NCBI RefSeq assembly: GCF_900109655.1
Contig: NZ_FOAT01000009.1
Location: forward strand, 1 to 64,000
Length of the DNA stretch: 64,000 bases
Direction: 5' to 3'
Source: Hominimerdicola alba
GTDB lineage: Bacteria > Bacillota > Clostridia > Oscillospirales > Ruminococcaceae
The position numbers were made by a program, and so were the translations under genes. Each line of letters begins with the position of its first letter. Position 1 is the stretch's first letter. This document shows, piece by piece, positions 31,612 through 40,887 of the stretch. The notes below the pieces were generated by a model. The model saw only the letters and a list, made by a program, of their open reading frames with translations, was not told where the DNA came from and did not search any database.

Positions 31612-34050
31612 ATGTCTGCATTGAATGACCTTATATCACAGATCCAGGACGAAGGCTTACGTGACAAAATACAGAATGAAGTTGAGAAACTTGCTAAACA
31701 GAAGAAATTCGGTCTTGTATTTGAATCACATCTACCGGAATGCACTCCTCTTTATGATATTCAGGTGCGTAAAGGCTCTCAAGTTGCCTTGAAAAATGGT
31801 AATGTTAATGAGTTATACAATGTAATTAGAATCGAAAATGGGCAGGCATATTGCTTGAAGCAGGATAATTCTGAAGGAGTAGAAGTTCCTGTTGATGATC
31901 TTGTTTGTGTTGCTAAATTTGGTGAGCCTATCTATCCTTATTTGAAACCTATTGACAGCGTTTGTAATGCTCCTGATAGCGATTTATGGCACACACTTAT
32001 TGAAGCCGATAATTATCATGCTCTACAGCTTTTGGAGTATCTCTATGCAGGAAAAGTGGATTGTATCTATATCGACCCTCCCTACAATACCGGTGCTAAA
32101 GACTGGAAATACAATAATGATTATGTTGACAGTAGCGATTCATATAGACATAGCAAATGGCTTTCAATGATGGAAAAACGCTTGAAGCTCGCAAAAAAAC
32201 TATTGAACCCAGCGGATTCTGTATTAATTATAACAATTGATGAAAAAGAATACTTGCATTTAGGTTGTTTGCTTGAGGAACTGATGCCAGACGCAACAAT
32301 CCAGATGATTACAGATGTTATTAATCCAGGTGGAACTAATAGAGAAAATGAGTTTTCACGTGTAGAAGAGTATATTTTCATATGTAGATTTGGAGAATGT
32401 TCAATCCATAAAACTAGTCATAATATGCTTGGAAATACCGATGAAACCAATAAGGCAAGAGTGTGGTATTCTTTTAATCGAGGAAACAACTTAAGATCTA
32501 GTGCGAATAACCAGTTTTTCCCTATTTACATAGACACTAGCAATATGAATATCGTTAAAGTCGGAGAACCTCTTGAACCAACCACACCAAGGTCTGAATT
32601 TCCTCATTATGAAAATCTAGCAACTGCTTTTCCTATAAATGACAAAGGAAATGAATGTATATGGAGAGGTGTTTCAAAAACTATTCGAGAATGGGTTGAA
32701 AAAGGATATATAAGAGTAAGTAAATATGATGAAAAATTAGAACGATGGACTTTACTGTATATTCCATCTGGCCTACAAAAACGTATTGAATCTGGAGAAA
32801 TAGAGGTCACTAGGAAAAAATCAGATGGTTCTCTTGATATTGAGCATATTAATTCGGAAAATGAACTTGTTGCTCCAAGAACAATTTGGCTCCAAAAAAT
32901 GCACAATGCTACTGATTATGGAGCCTCAATATTGAAAGGTATTTTATCTGATAGAACTTTTTTATACCCAAAATCGTTATATTCTGTAAAAGATACAATT
33001 TCATTTTTTGTGGCCAATAAGCCCAATGCATTAGTTATTGATTTCTTTGCTGGTTCTGGAACTACTCTTCAAGCTATAAATTTACTTAATACTGAAGATG
33101 GTGGAAATAGAAGATGTATTCTAATTACAAATAATGAAGTTTCTGTCGAAGAATCCAAAATGCTCACAAAGGCCGGTTATAAACCAGGTAATCTTGAATG
33201 GGAAAAAATGGGGATTGCACAATATATTACGTGGCCTCGAACGGTATGCAGCATAAATGGATATGATGTTAATGGAAAAGCTCTCACAGATAAATATATA
33301 CTATCTAGTACAAAAACATCTGAAAAATGTCGAAATATTAAGCAGATTAAATTTGTTGAAGATGTAAATAATTTAAAGCTGAATGACATAAAGCAATTAG
33401 TATCTATTCTTTCACAAGGGAAACTTCCGCAAACTCTTGTTAGTTCAGAAACTAAATATGTAGTATCAAGCGAACAGTCACATACCGCTGCGATATTGAT
33501 TGATGACAATGTATATGAAGATTTTTTAGAAGCTCTTAACGGAATGGATCATATCACAGATTTTTATATCGTAACAAAAAATAATAAGATATTTAAGGAA
33601 GTAAAAGATAATATTACAGATTTACTAGGCAATATTCAAGTAACTGAACCGGTGACTATGCCGATGTCAGATGGTTTGAAAGCAAACGCTGCATTCTTCA
33701 AACTCGGTTTTCTTGATAAAACCGCTGTTGCTCTTGGTATGCAATTTAAGGAGATGCTCCCTACACTTTGGATGAAGGCAGGAGCTCATGGAAGATATCC
33801 GAGTATTGATAATGTACCAGATGATATGCTTATACTGCCTGAGAATAAAATGGCTATCTTGATAAATGAGAATGCTTATTACAAATTTGAAGAAGCAGTT
33901 AATTCAGATAAAAACATAGAAACAGCATTTATTATTACTGATTATGAGAGTAATTACCGCTCAATGATCAAAGGACTGGATGTAAAGGATACTTATCAAC
34001 TGTACAGGGATTATCTTGATAATTTCCGCATTAATTACGGGAGGAACTGA
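31612..34050 (+). CDS. Type III-like adenine-specific DNA methyltransferase (Mod)
   Basis: N6-adenine methyltransferase of the beta class: catalytic motif IV DPPYNTG at residues 155-161 precedes the AdoMet-binding motif FAGSGTT at 479-485, with a large target-recognition region between them, as in type III Mod proteins. At 812 aa it is longer than the usual 600-680 aa and has an extra C-terminal domain of about 200 residues (from about 600) with no recognised family. AAGGAG precedes the ATG. It is separated by 2 nt from the Res-like gene, the standard mod-res layout, and heads a seven-gene operon that continues into DISARM genes. In that setting it may fill the role of the adenine methylase DrmMI. 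Confidence 0.88.
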   Translation: MSALNDLISQIQDEGLRDKIQNEVEKLAKQKKFGLVFESHLPECTPLYDIQVRKGSQVALKNGNVNELYNVIRIENGQAYCLKQDNSEGVEVPVDDLVCVAKFGEPIYPYLKPIDSVCNAPDSDLWHTLIEADNYHALQLLEYLYAGKVDCIYIDPPYNTGAKDWKYNNDYVDSSDSYRHSKWLSMMEKRLKLAKKLLNPADSVLIITIDEKEYLHLGCLLEELMPDATIQMITDVINPGGTNRENEFSRVEEYIFICRFGECSIHKTSHNMLGNTDETNKARVWYSFNRGNNLRSSANNQFFPIYIDTSNMNIVKVGEPLEPTTPRSEFPHYENLATAFPINDKGNECIWRGVSKTIREWVEKGYIRVSKYDEKLERWTLLYIPSGLQKRIESGEIEVTRKKSDGSLDIEHINSENELVAPRTIWLQKMHNATDYGASILKGILSDRTFLYPKSLYSVKDTISFFVANKPNALVIDFFAGSGTTLQAINLLNTEDGGNRRCILITNNEVSVEESKMLTKAGYKPGNLEWEKMGIAQYITWPRTVCSINGYDVNGKALTDKYILSSTKTSEKCRNIKQIKFVEDVNNLKLNDIKQLVSILSQGKLPQTLVSSETKYVVSSEQSHTAAILIDDNVYEDFLEALNGMDHITDFYIVTKNNKIFKEVKDNITDLLGNIQVTEPVTMPMSDGLKANAAFFKLGFLDKTAVALGMQFKEMLPTLWMKAGAHGRYPSIDNVPDDMLILPENKMAILINENAYYKFEEAVNSDKNIETAFIITDYESNYRSMIKGLDVKDTYQLYRDYLDNFRINYGRN

Positions 34051-34052
34051 TT

Positions 34053-36956
34053 ATGATAAATGAATTATTTCCGTTTCAAAAACAGGCTGTCGCTGATCTA
34101 AGATCACGTGTAGCCATTGCTATGAATACTTATAGTTCCTGCCATATACCACAGGTGGTCTCACTCCAGGCACCTACAGGGTCAGGCAAGACGATAATAA
34201 TGTCTGCTTTAATTGAGGATATTCTTTTCGGAAATGAGTTATATCCTGAACAGCCGGAAGCTATTTTCGTTTGGCTCTCTGATTCTCCGCAATTAAACGA
34301 GCAGTCAAAGCAGAAAATAGATAACAAGGCTGATAAGATACGCATGGATCAGTGTGTGGTAATAACTGATGAAAACTTTGACAGCGAAATGCTTGAAGAA
34401 GGGCATATTTATTTTCTGAATACACAGAAACTTGGAAGCGGTGGTAATCTCGGAAAGCATTCTGATTCAAGAGAATATACCATATGGGAAACGATAGAGA
34501 ATACGGCAAGGGAAAAATCAGATAGGTTGTATTTTATCATCGACGAAGCTCATAGAGGTATGCAGGGACGTGCTGCTGGAACAGCAACAACGATAATGCA
34601 ACGTTTTATAAAAGGTTCTGCTCCTCATAATCTTTCTCCTGTTCCTGTAGTTATCGGAATGAGTGCAACATCAGAAAGATTTAATAACCTTGTTGGTGAT
34701 ACAAGTTCCACACTACAAAAAGTAGTGGTTCCTCCGGCACAGGTAAGAGCATCCGGATTGCTTAAAGACAGGATCGTTATAACCTATCCTGAAGATCCGA
34801 CAAAACATAATGACATGGCTGTATTACAGGCCGCAACAGATGAGTGGATCAATAAATGTGCTCACTGGTATCAGTATACTTATGAGCAGCATTATGCTAA
34901 TGTAAATCCTGTTTTTGTTGTTCAGGTTCTTGCCGGTTCTGGTAAAAAGGTTTCAGATAATGATTTAAGCGATATCATTTCAAAAATTGAGGAGCGTCTT
35001 GGGGATACCTTCAAAGAAGGAGAAGTTGTACATACTTTTGGTTCCGTCGGAAACCTTGAAATAAACGGGTTAAATGTTCCGCATGTTGAACCAGCAGAAA
35101 TTGCTGATAACAGAGTGATTCGAGTTGTTCTTTTTAAAGAAAACTTGTCAACAGGCTGGGATTGCCCTAGAGCAGAAACAATGATGTCGTTCCGACGTGC
35201 AGAAGATGCAACATATATAGCTCAGTTACTTGGCCGTATGGTAAGAACACCGTTACAGAGTCATATATTAGTCGATGATTCTCTTAATGATGTTCGGTTA
35301 TATTTGCCGTACTTCAACAAGGATAATGTTCAGAAAGTTATTAGTGAACTTCAAAGCTCAGAAGGTGGTGAAATACCTACTGAAATAGATGGCGAAAGCC
35401 TTGAAGAACAGGAGTACGTTCCTTGGTCTGTTCACGCTAGTGGTCATAAGAATAAAAAAGAATCTATTATTCCCGGTCAGTTAAGTTTTTCTGATTATAA
35501 TAGTTCGATTCAAATGAGTGCTGACACAAGAGATAATCATAATATTACTCCTTCTAGCATTGGTGAGAATGTTCAAATGTTATCTTCATCATATAAAGCT
35601 GAATTTGAAGATCATACCCATAATGAAGTATCATTTAATTCTGAAAAACACATAGAAAAACAAGCCAGTGATAGTACTATGAGCTATCATGCGACAAGTT
35701 CAACGCCCATTTACTCTCAGCCAGCTAAAACAGAACAAAAGCATACTAACAATAGTGAGACTGTAAAACAAGTACCAACCAACACTTTATTCCATTCGTT
35801 TGACAGAGAAGAGGTTATTGACTTTATAAATCAGCAAGGTTTTTTAACTTATATGGTTCGCTTTGTAAAAACTAACAGCTACCTGAAGTCACTTCTTGAT
35901 CTGTCCGGTTTACTTACACAATATCAGATTGCTCCTAATGCTAACGATGAAATAAAAAATGATGTTACAAGTCTTATGAGGGCATATATAGATGATCTTC
36001 ATAATTCAGGCAAGTATAATGAACTTATGAAACAGGTTATGGAGTTCAAACTAACAGTTCAAATATTTGATGTGTTTGGTGAAGAAATCAAGGATTTTGA
36101 GTATTCTGATTTACTACATACTGCAGAAACTGATCTTGACAGACAGTTGCGAGCAGCTGATACAAAACTTGGAAAATACGGTTTCACATATACTTACGGA
36201 AGAAAATATTTGAATTTTGAAGATCCAAATGAATTTAAAGTGGATTGCATATTATTTGCCGCTGATGATGAATGCATAAAGAAACTGAATAAATATGCAG
36301 AGAAAAAATTCCATGATATGAACGATAAGTACAGAAAGTACGTGGTAAACAAATCAGAGAAATGTCGTAAACAGTACAGTGATATAGTTGCTGATGGTGA
36401 TATTATCAGTAAGCATAATTTCACACTTCCTGAGACCATTAGTGCCAAAGTGGAAAAAGACGGTATAGTATACGATAACCATTTATTTGCTGACGAAAAT
36501 GGTAAGTCAAGAATCAAACTTAATAACTGGGAAAAGGGTGTGCTTGAAGAAGAACAAAATCAACCTGATTTTGTTTGCTGGCTTCGTAATCCTCCAAGAA
36601 AGCCATGGTCACTTTGTATTCCTTATGAAAATGATAATACAACCAAAGCCGCTTACCCTGATTTTATAATTGTAAAAAAGGATGAAGAGCTCGGCTATGT
36701 AATGGATATTCTTGAACCGCATAATCCAGATTTTGATGATAATCTTGGAAAAGCAAAAGGGTTTGCGAATTACGCTGAAGAAGAAAAGAGAATAGGTCGA
36801 CTTCAGTTAATTAGAACAACTCGGGATGCTGCCGGAAAAGAAAGATTCATTCGACTTGATATGGCTAAGGGTAGTGTTCGAAAGAAAGTTCTTGCAGCAA
36901 TAAATAATGATGAGCTTGATCATATTTTTGATACAGATGGTGAATTCCTTGATTAA
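34053..36956 (+). CDS. Type III-like restriction helicase (Res)
   Basis: Superfamily 2 helicase/translocase: Walker A in QAPTGSGKTIIMSALI near residue 45, DEAH box in YFIIDEAHRGMQGR near 170, motif III GMSATSERF, and motif VI YIAQLLGRMVRTP near 390. A low-complexity Ser/His-rich linker lies at about 465-580. The C-terminal region has YPDFIIVKKDEELGYVMDIL, which sits where type III Res proteins carry their PD-(D/E)XK nuclease core, but the E-x-K half is not clearly preserved (DILEPH). Length (967 aa) fits Res. It is two nucleotides from mod. It may cut DNA with Mod, or act only as a translocase in the larger system. Confidence 0.85.
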   Translation: MINELFPFQKQAVADLRSRVAIAMNTYSSCHIPQVVSLQAPTGSGKTIIMSALIEDILFGNELYPEQPEAIFVWLSDSPQLNEQSKQKIDNKADKIRMDQCVVITDENFDSEMLEEGHIYFLNTQKLGSGGNLGKHSDSREYTIWETIENTAREKSDRLYFIIDEAHRGMQGRAAGTATTIMQRFIKGSAPHNLSPVPVVIGMSATSERFNNLVGDTSSTLQKVVVPPAQVRASGLLKDRIVITYPEDPTKHNDMAVLQAATDEWINKCAHWYQYTYEQHYANVNPVFVVQVLAGSGKKVSDNDLSDIISKIEERLGDTFKEGEVVHTFGSVGNLEINGLNVPHVEPAEIADNRVIRVVLFKENLSTGWDCPRAETMMSFRRAEDATYIAQLLGRMVRTPLQSHILVDDSLNDVRLYLPYFNKDNVQKVISELQSSEGGEIPTEIDGESLEEQEYVPWSVHASGHKNKKESIIPGQLSFSDYNSSIQMSADTRDNHNITPSSIGENVQMLSSSYKAEFEDHTHNEVSFNSEKHIEKQASDSTMSYHATSSTPIYSQPAKTEQKHTNNSETVKQVPTNTLFHSFDREEVIDFINQQGFLTYMVRFVKTNSYLKSLLDLSGLLTQYQIAPNANDEIKNDVTSLMRAYIDDLHNSGKYNELMKQVMEFKLTVQIFDVFGEEIKDFEYSDLLHTAETDLDRQLRAADTKLGKYGFTYTYGRKYLNFEDPNEFKVDCILFAADDECIKKLNKYAEKKFHDMNDKYRKYVVNKSEKCRKQYSDIVADGDIISKHNFTLPETISAKVEKDGIVYDNHLFADENGKSRIKLNNWEKGVLEEEQNQPDFVCWLRNPPRKPWSLCIPYENDNTTKAAYPDFIIVKKDEELGYVMDILEPHNPDFDDNLGKAKGFANYAEEEKRIGRLQLIRTTRDAAGKERFIRLDMAKGSVRKKVLAAINNDELDHIFDTDGEFLD

Positions 36957-36977
36957 TAACAGAAGAAAGGCAGACCG

Positions 36978-38273
36978 ATGGACAATATAATAAACCAGTA
37001 CAATTTTATAGATTTATTTGCAGGTGCCGGAGGTCTGTCTGAAGGATTCGTTCAAGCGGGATTCAAACCTCTTGCTCATGTTGAAATGAATCAGTTTGCA
37101 GCACAGACTTTACAGACCAGAATAGCTTATTACTATCTTAAGGCAAACAAGAAGCTGAAAGTATACAGAGATTATTTAAGAGGGGTAATTACAAGGGAAG
37201 AATTCTTATCTAAAATACCGGATTCAATCCTTAGATCAGTTTTATGTGAAACAATGTCTGATAAAACACTTCCAAGCATCTTTGATACTATTGATATGAT
37301 CCTTGCGGAGAATAATATATCCAAAGTCGATGTTATAATTGGAGGACCTCCATGCCAGGCGTATTCGTTAGTTGGTCGTGCTCAAAGCAGTCATATGATA
37401 ACACCTATGCAAGATGATCCGCGAAATGAACTTTATAAACTGTATGCCAGATTCTTGAAAAGATATCAGCCACGTATGTTTGTCTTTGAGAATGTAATGG
37501 GTATACAATCCGCAAACGGTGGAAAGACATGGAAAAATATTAAAACATATTTGAAACGAGTCGGATATGAGATCGAATGTCATGAGCAGAATTCCAGAAG
37601 CTTTGGTGTTCTTCAGAATCGACGCCGTATGATCATTGTTGGTTGGTTAAAAGATTCCGGATTGAAGTATCCTGAATTTGAGGTTATAGAGCCAGATGCA
37701 TTGGTAAATGACTTGCTTAATGATTTACCTGCTATATTACCAGGTGAAAAATCAAATGAGTATTCTGATCGTAAGATCAGTAAATATGTTAAAACACAGA
37801 AAATACGTGAACGTGGGGATATCCTTACGCTTCATGAGAGCCGGAGTAATAAAGAACGTGATATTGAAATATACAAACGAGTTATAGAATTATGGAATAA
37901 TGGACATCAAAGATTAAACTATAATGATCTGCCGGAGGAACTGAAAACTCATAAAAACAGGGATTCATTTCTTGACAGATTTAAGGTAGTTGAAGGTGAT
38001 GAACAATATTGCCATACTATGCTTGCTCATATATCAAAAGACGGTCATTATTTTATTCATCCGGACATTAGTCAGCATCGTTCAATAACAGTCAGAGAAG
38101 CTGCAAGAATTCAATCATTCCCTGACAACTACTTCTTTGAAGGCCCGAGAACATCACAATTCATTCAAATCGGTAATGCTGTTCCTCCACTGATGGCAAA
38201 AGGAATTGCTGTTGGTGTCGAACATGAGTTAAGTAAGAAGGGCGATATCGATGGAAAGAAATCTTTTACTTGA
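36978..38273 (+). CDS. DNA cytosine-5 methyltransferase (DrmMII-like)
   Basis: All main C5-methyltransferase motifs are seen in order: I DLFAGAGGLSEGFVQAGF, IV GGPPCQAYSLVGR (catalytic Cys), VI FVFENVMGI, VIII QNRRRMIIVG, and X IQIGNAVPPLMAKGIA. Length is 431 aa. In DISARM class 2 a C5 methyltransferase (DrmMII) marks host DNA as self; the position directly before drmD fits that role. It starts 21 nt after the Res gene behind AGAAAGG, and its 3' end overlaps the next gene by 23 bp, so all are in one operon. The target sequence cannot be read from the protein. Confidence 0.92.
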   Translation: MDNIINQYNFIDLFAGAGGLSEGFVQAGFKPLAHVEMNQFAAQTLQTRIAYYYLKANKKLKVYRDYLRGVITREEFLSKIPDSILRSVLCETMSDKTLPSIFDTIDMILAENNISKVDVIIGGPPCQAYSLVGRAQSSHMITPMQDDPRNELYKLYARFLKRYQPRMFVFENVMGIQSANGGKTWKNIKTYLKRVGYEIECHEQNSRSFGVLQNRRRMIIVGWLKDSGLKYPEFEVIEPDALVNDLLNDLPAILPGEKSNEYSDRKISKYVKTQKIRERGDILTLHESRSNKERDIEIYKRVIELWNNGHQRLNYNDLPEELKTHKNRDSFLDRFKVVEGDEQYCHTMLAHISKDGHYFIHPDISQHRSITVREAARIQSFPDNYFFEGPRTSQFIQIGNAVPPLMAKGIAVGVEHELSKKGDIDGKKSFT

Positions 38274-40872
38274 ACAATATAGTCATTTTAAGAAACACGA
38301 ACTAAATGAATCTCCGTTTAGATTTCTGCTAAATACCAATATTGCGATCAATCCGCATCAGATAAATGCTTTTTGCGCTGCTGTTCAGTCTCTTAAAACA
38401 GGTGGAATTATTCTTGCTGACGAAGTTGGTCTTGGAAAGACGATCGAAGCAGGATTAGTTTTAAAGTATGTTCTTAACACAGGAGCGAAGAGAGTACTTA
38501 TCGTTCTGCCCGCAACCTTACGCAAACAATGGGAAATTGAACTTGAAGAGAAATTTCAGATCAAGTCTACTATCCTTGACAGACTGACTATATCGAAAGA
38601 TATACATTATTGGAAGTCGTGGATTGAAAATAAAAATAATACAGAAGTCATTATAACATCATACGATTACTCTTCAAAGCTTATGAAACGTTATCCTAAA
38701 GTTATTTGGGATTTCATTATTATTGATGAAGCTCATAACCTTCGTAATGTATTTCACGGGGCGAAGCGTGCTAAAAATCTTTATGATATATCAAAGAATA
38801 TACCGAAGATATTGCTTACAGCTACTCCATTGCAGAATTCATTGAACGATCTGCATGGTCTTGTTTCGTACATAGATCCGAGAATATTCGGTTCTGAGAA
38901 ATCATTCAACAGAAGATATATTGAAGGTGAGAATTATGATGAGTTAAAAAATGAACTGCGTCCTGTTCTGTACAGAACACTTAGACGTGATGTTGCTAAA
39001 TACATGAATTTTAAAAAGCGCGAGTGCCTGACTGTTGATTTTAATTTATCAGAAGAAGAAACAATGTTATATAATATGGTAAACTCGTTCTTAAAGCGCG
39101 AACCATTGTATTCGATTCCTGTAAATAATAAAGGACTCATCATTCTTGTAATACGTAAACTTCTCGCATCGTCAAGTTTTGCTCTTATAGAAACATTCGA
39201 GATATTAAAAAAACGACTTGAAAAGCTGTATGAGGGAACGAAGTCTGCCCAGGCGATGGAAGGCTTTGATTTGTTCTGGGATTATGTTGAAGATGAAATA
39301 GATGAATCAGGATTTGAAGAAACTGTTGATGAAGAAACTATGATTCAGAAACAGCAGATTCAAGAAGAAATTCATCTTGTAGAGAACATTATACAGACTG
39401 CAAACAGCATAGAGGAGAACGCTAAAGTATCTGCATTGAAAACGGCACTTTCCCTAGCATTTGAGCATCAGGCTTCTAATGGTATAGAGCAAAAGGCAGT
39501 GATATTTACAGAATCCAAACGAACTCAAAAGTATATTGCTGATGAGCTAAGAAAAGATGGGTATTCTGAGGATGATATTTTATTATTCAACGGAGATTTT
39601 AATGACGTACTGACGAAAGAAATATTTCGGACCTGGCAGGTAAAGAATTTTGGAAAAACAAATTATGGTCGCAGCGTTGAATATAAACATGCCATAGTAG
39701 ATTATTTTAAGACCCATTCTCGTATTTTGATAGCTACTGATGCTGGTTCAGAAGGCTTAAATCTTCAATTCTGCAATACAGTTATCAATTATGATCTTCC
39801 TTGGAATCCGCAGAAAATCGAACAAAGAATAGGTCGTTGCCACCGATATGGACAAACGCATGACGTCATTGCGATCAATTTGCTGAATACAGGTAACGAA
39901 GCTGATAAGAGAGTATATGAGATCCTTTCAAAAAAATTTGAACTGTTTGAAGGTGTTTTTGGTGCTTCGGATATTGCACTTGGTACATTGGAATCAGGTA
40001 CAAGCTTCGAGAAAACTATTCTCGATATTTATCAGCGTTGCAATTCCAAAAGTGAGTTCAAACAGGCTTTTGATAAACTTGATAAGCAACTTAATTCCAA
40101 ATTAAGTAAGCAGTTTGATCAGCTTAGATCTGTATTATTAACTGAGAGTCCTGAATCAAAAGCTTCTGCACTGGACGAAACCTATAAGCAAATTGAAAAA
40201 TACCTTGCTGAGGTTGAATTCTGGAATCAAATTGAAGAACCAGAAATGAATAATAAACTTTATTACTGGCAGATCAATAACTGGGGCGAAAAACATCTTG
40301 GTTCGCATGGCTGGATTTTTCTTGGGGCATTTATGAACAATACTACAATGATTTCTCCGGTTCTTTTACTTTGTGATGAAAACGGAGAGTATATTGATTT
40401 TAATGAAGAAGAATTGGTAGGTGCGTTAGAAAACGCAAACGACAATGATATTCATTATTTTACTCCAAGTAAGTCAGAAGCAAAATTGTTTGAAGGTATT
40501 TATGATAAACTTGTCACTGAAATGTGCTTTAAATACAATCAAAAAGTTGAACCTATAAAAAGGACTAATAAGCTTAGAATTGAAAATTGGGTGGATATTC
40601 AAAAAGAGCAGCTCAATAATCAGATATTGGATTTAAATAAAGAAATAGAAGATCTTCTTATAGAAGAATCTTGGGCAAAAGATAAATTACAAAAATCAGA
40701 TATTTTAAAAAAAGCATCCGAAAAAAAGAAACAACTTGATAAACTTAGAATGAGCTTTAATGATACTATAGGTAAAATTGAATCAGAAGCAGAAAATGAG
40801 ATCAAAGAATTTGACTGTAAATATGAAATTGATAAGCCATTCTTACTTGTTAATATTGTTCTGAAATTTTAA
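38251..40872 (+). CDS. drmD: SNF2-family helicase, DISARM DrmD
   Basis: Swi2/Snf2 ATPase: LADEVGLGKTIEAGLVLKYV (Walker A near residue 60), FIIIDEAHNLRN (DEAH), LLTATPLQNSLNDL, and GSEGLNLQFCNTVINYDLPW followed by KIEQRIGRCHRYGQ (motifs V-VI). A coiled-coil C-terminal part (about 790-860) follows. This is the accessory helicase of class 1 DISARM. The start lies inside the methyltransferase gene. Length 873 aa fits. Assignment as DrmD rests on SNF2 type plus the following drmA-drmB-drmC. Confidence 0.88.
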   Translation: MERNLLLEQYSHFKKHELNESPFRFLLNTNIAINPHQINAFCAAVQSLKTGGIILADEVGLGKTIEAGLVLKYVLNTGAKRVLIVLPATLRKQWEIELEEKFQIKSTILDRLTISKDIHYWKSWIENKNNTEVIITSYDYSSKLMKRYPKVIWDFIIIDEAHNLRNVFHGAKRAKNLYDISKNIPKILLTATPLQNSLNDLHGLVSYIDPRIFGSEKSFNRRYIEGENYDELKNELRPVLYRTLRRDVAKYMNFKKRECLTVDFNLSEEETMLYNMVNSFLKREPLYSIPVNNKGLIILVIRKLLASSSFALIETFEILKKRLEKLYEGTKSAQAMEGFDLFWDYVEDEIDESGFEETVDEETMIQKQQIQEEIHLVENIIQTANSIEENAKVSALKTALSLAFEHQASNGIEQKAVIFTESKRTQKYIADELRKDGYSEDDILLFNGDFNDVLTKEIFRTWQVKNFGKTNYGRSVEYKHAIVDYFKTHSRILIATDAGSEGLNLQFCNTVINYDLPWNPQKIEQRIGRCHRYGQTHDVIAINLLNTGNEADKRVYEILSKKFELFEGVFGASDIALGTLESGTSFEKTILDIYQRCNSKSEFKQAFDKLDKQLNSKLSKQFDQLRSVLLTESPESKASALDETYKQIEKYLAEVEFWNQIEEPEMNNKLYYWQINNWGEKHLGSHGWIFLGAFMNNTTMISPVLLLCDENGEYIDFNEEELVGALENANDNDIHYFTPSKSEAKLFEGIYDKLVTEMCFKYNQKVEPIKRTNKLRIENWVDIQKEQLNNQILDLNKEIEDLLIEESWAKDKLQKSDILKKASEKKKQLDKLRMSFNDTIGKIESEAENEIKEFDCKYEIDKPFLLVNIVLKF

Positions 40873-40887
40873 GGCGGAGGAATAACT

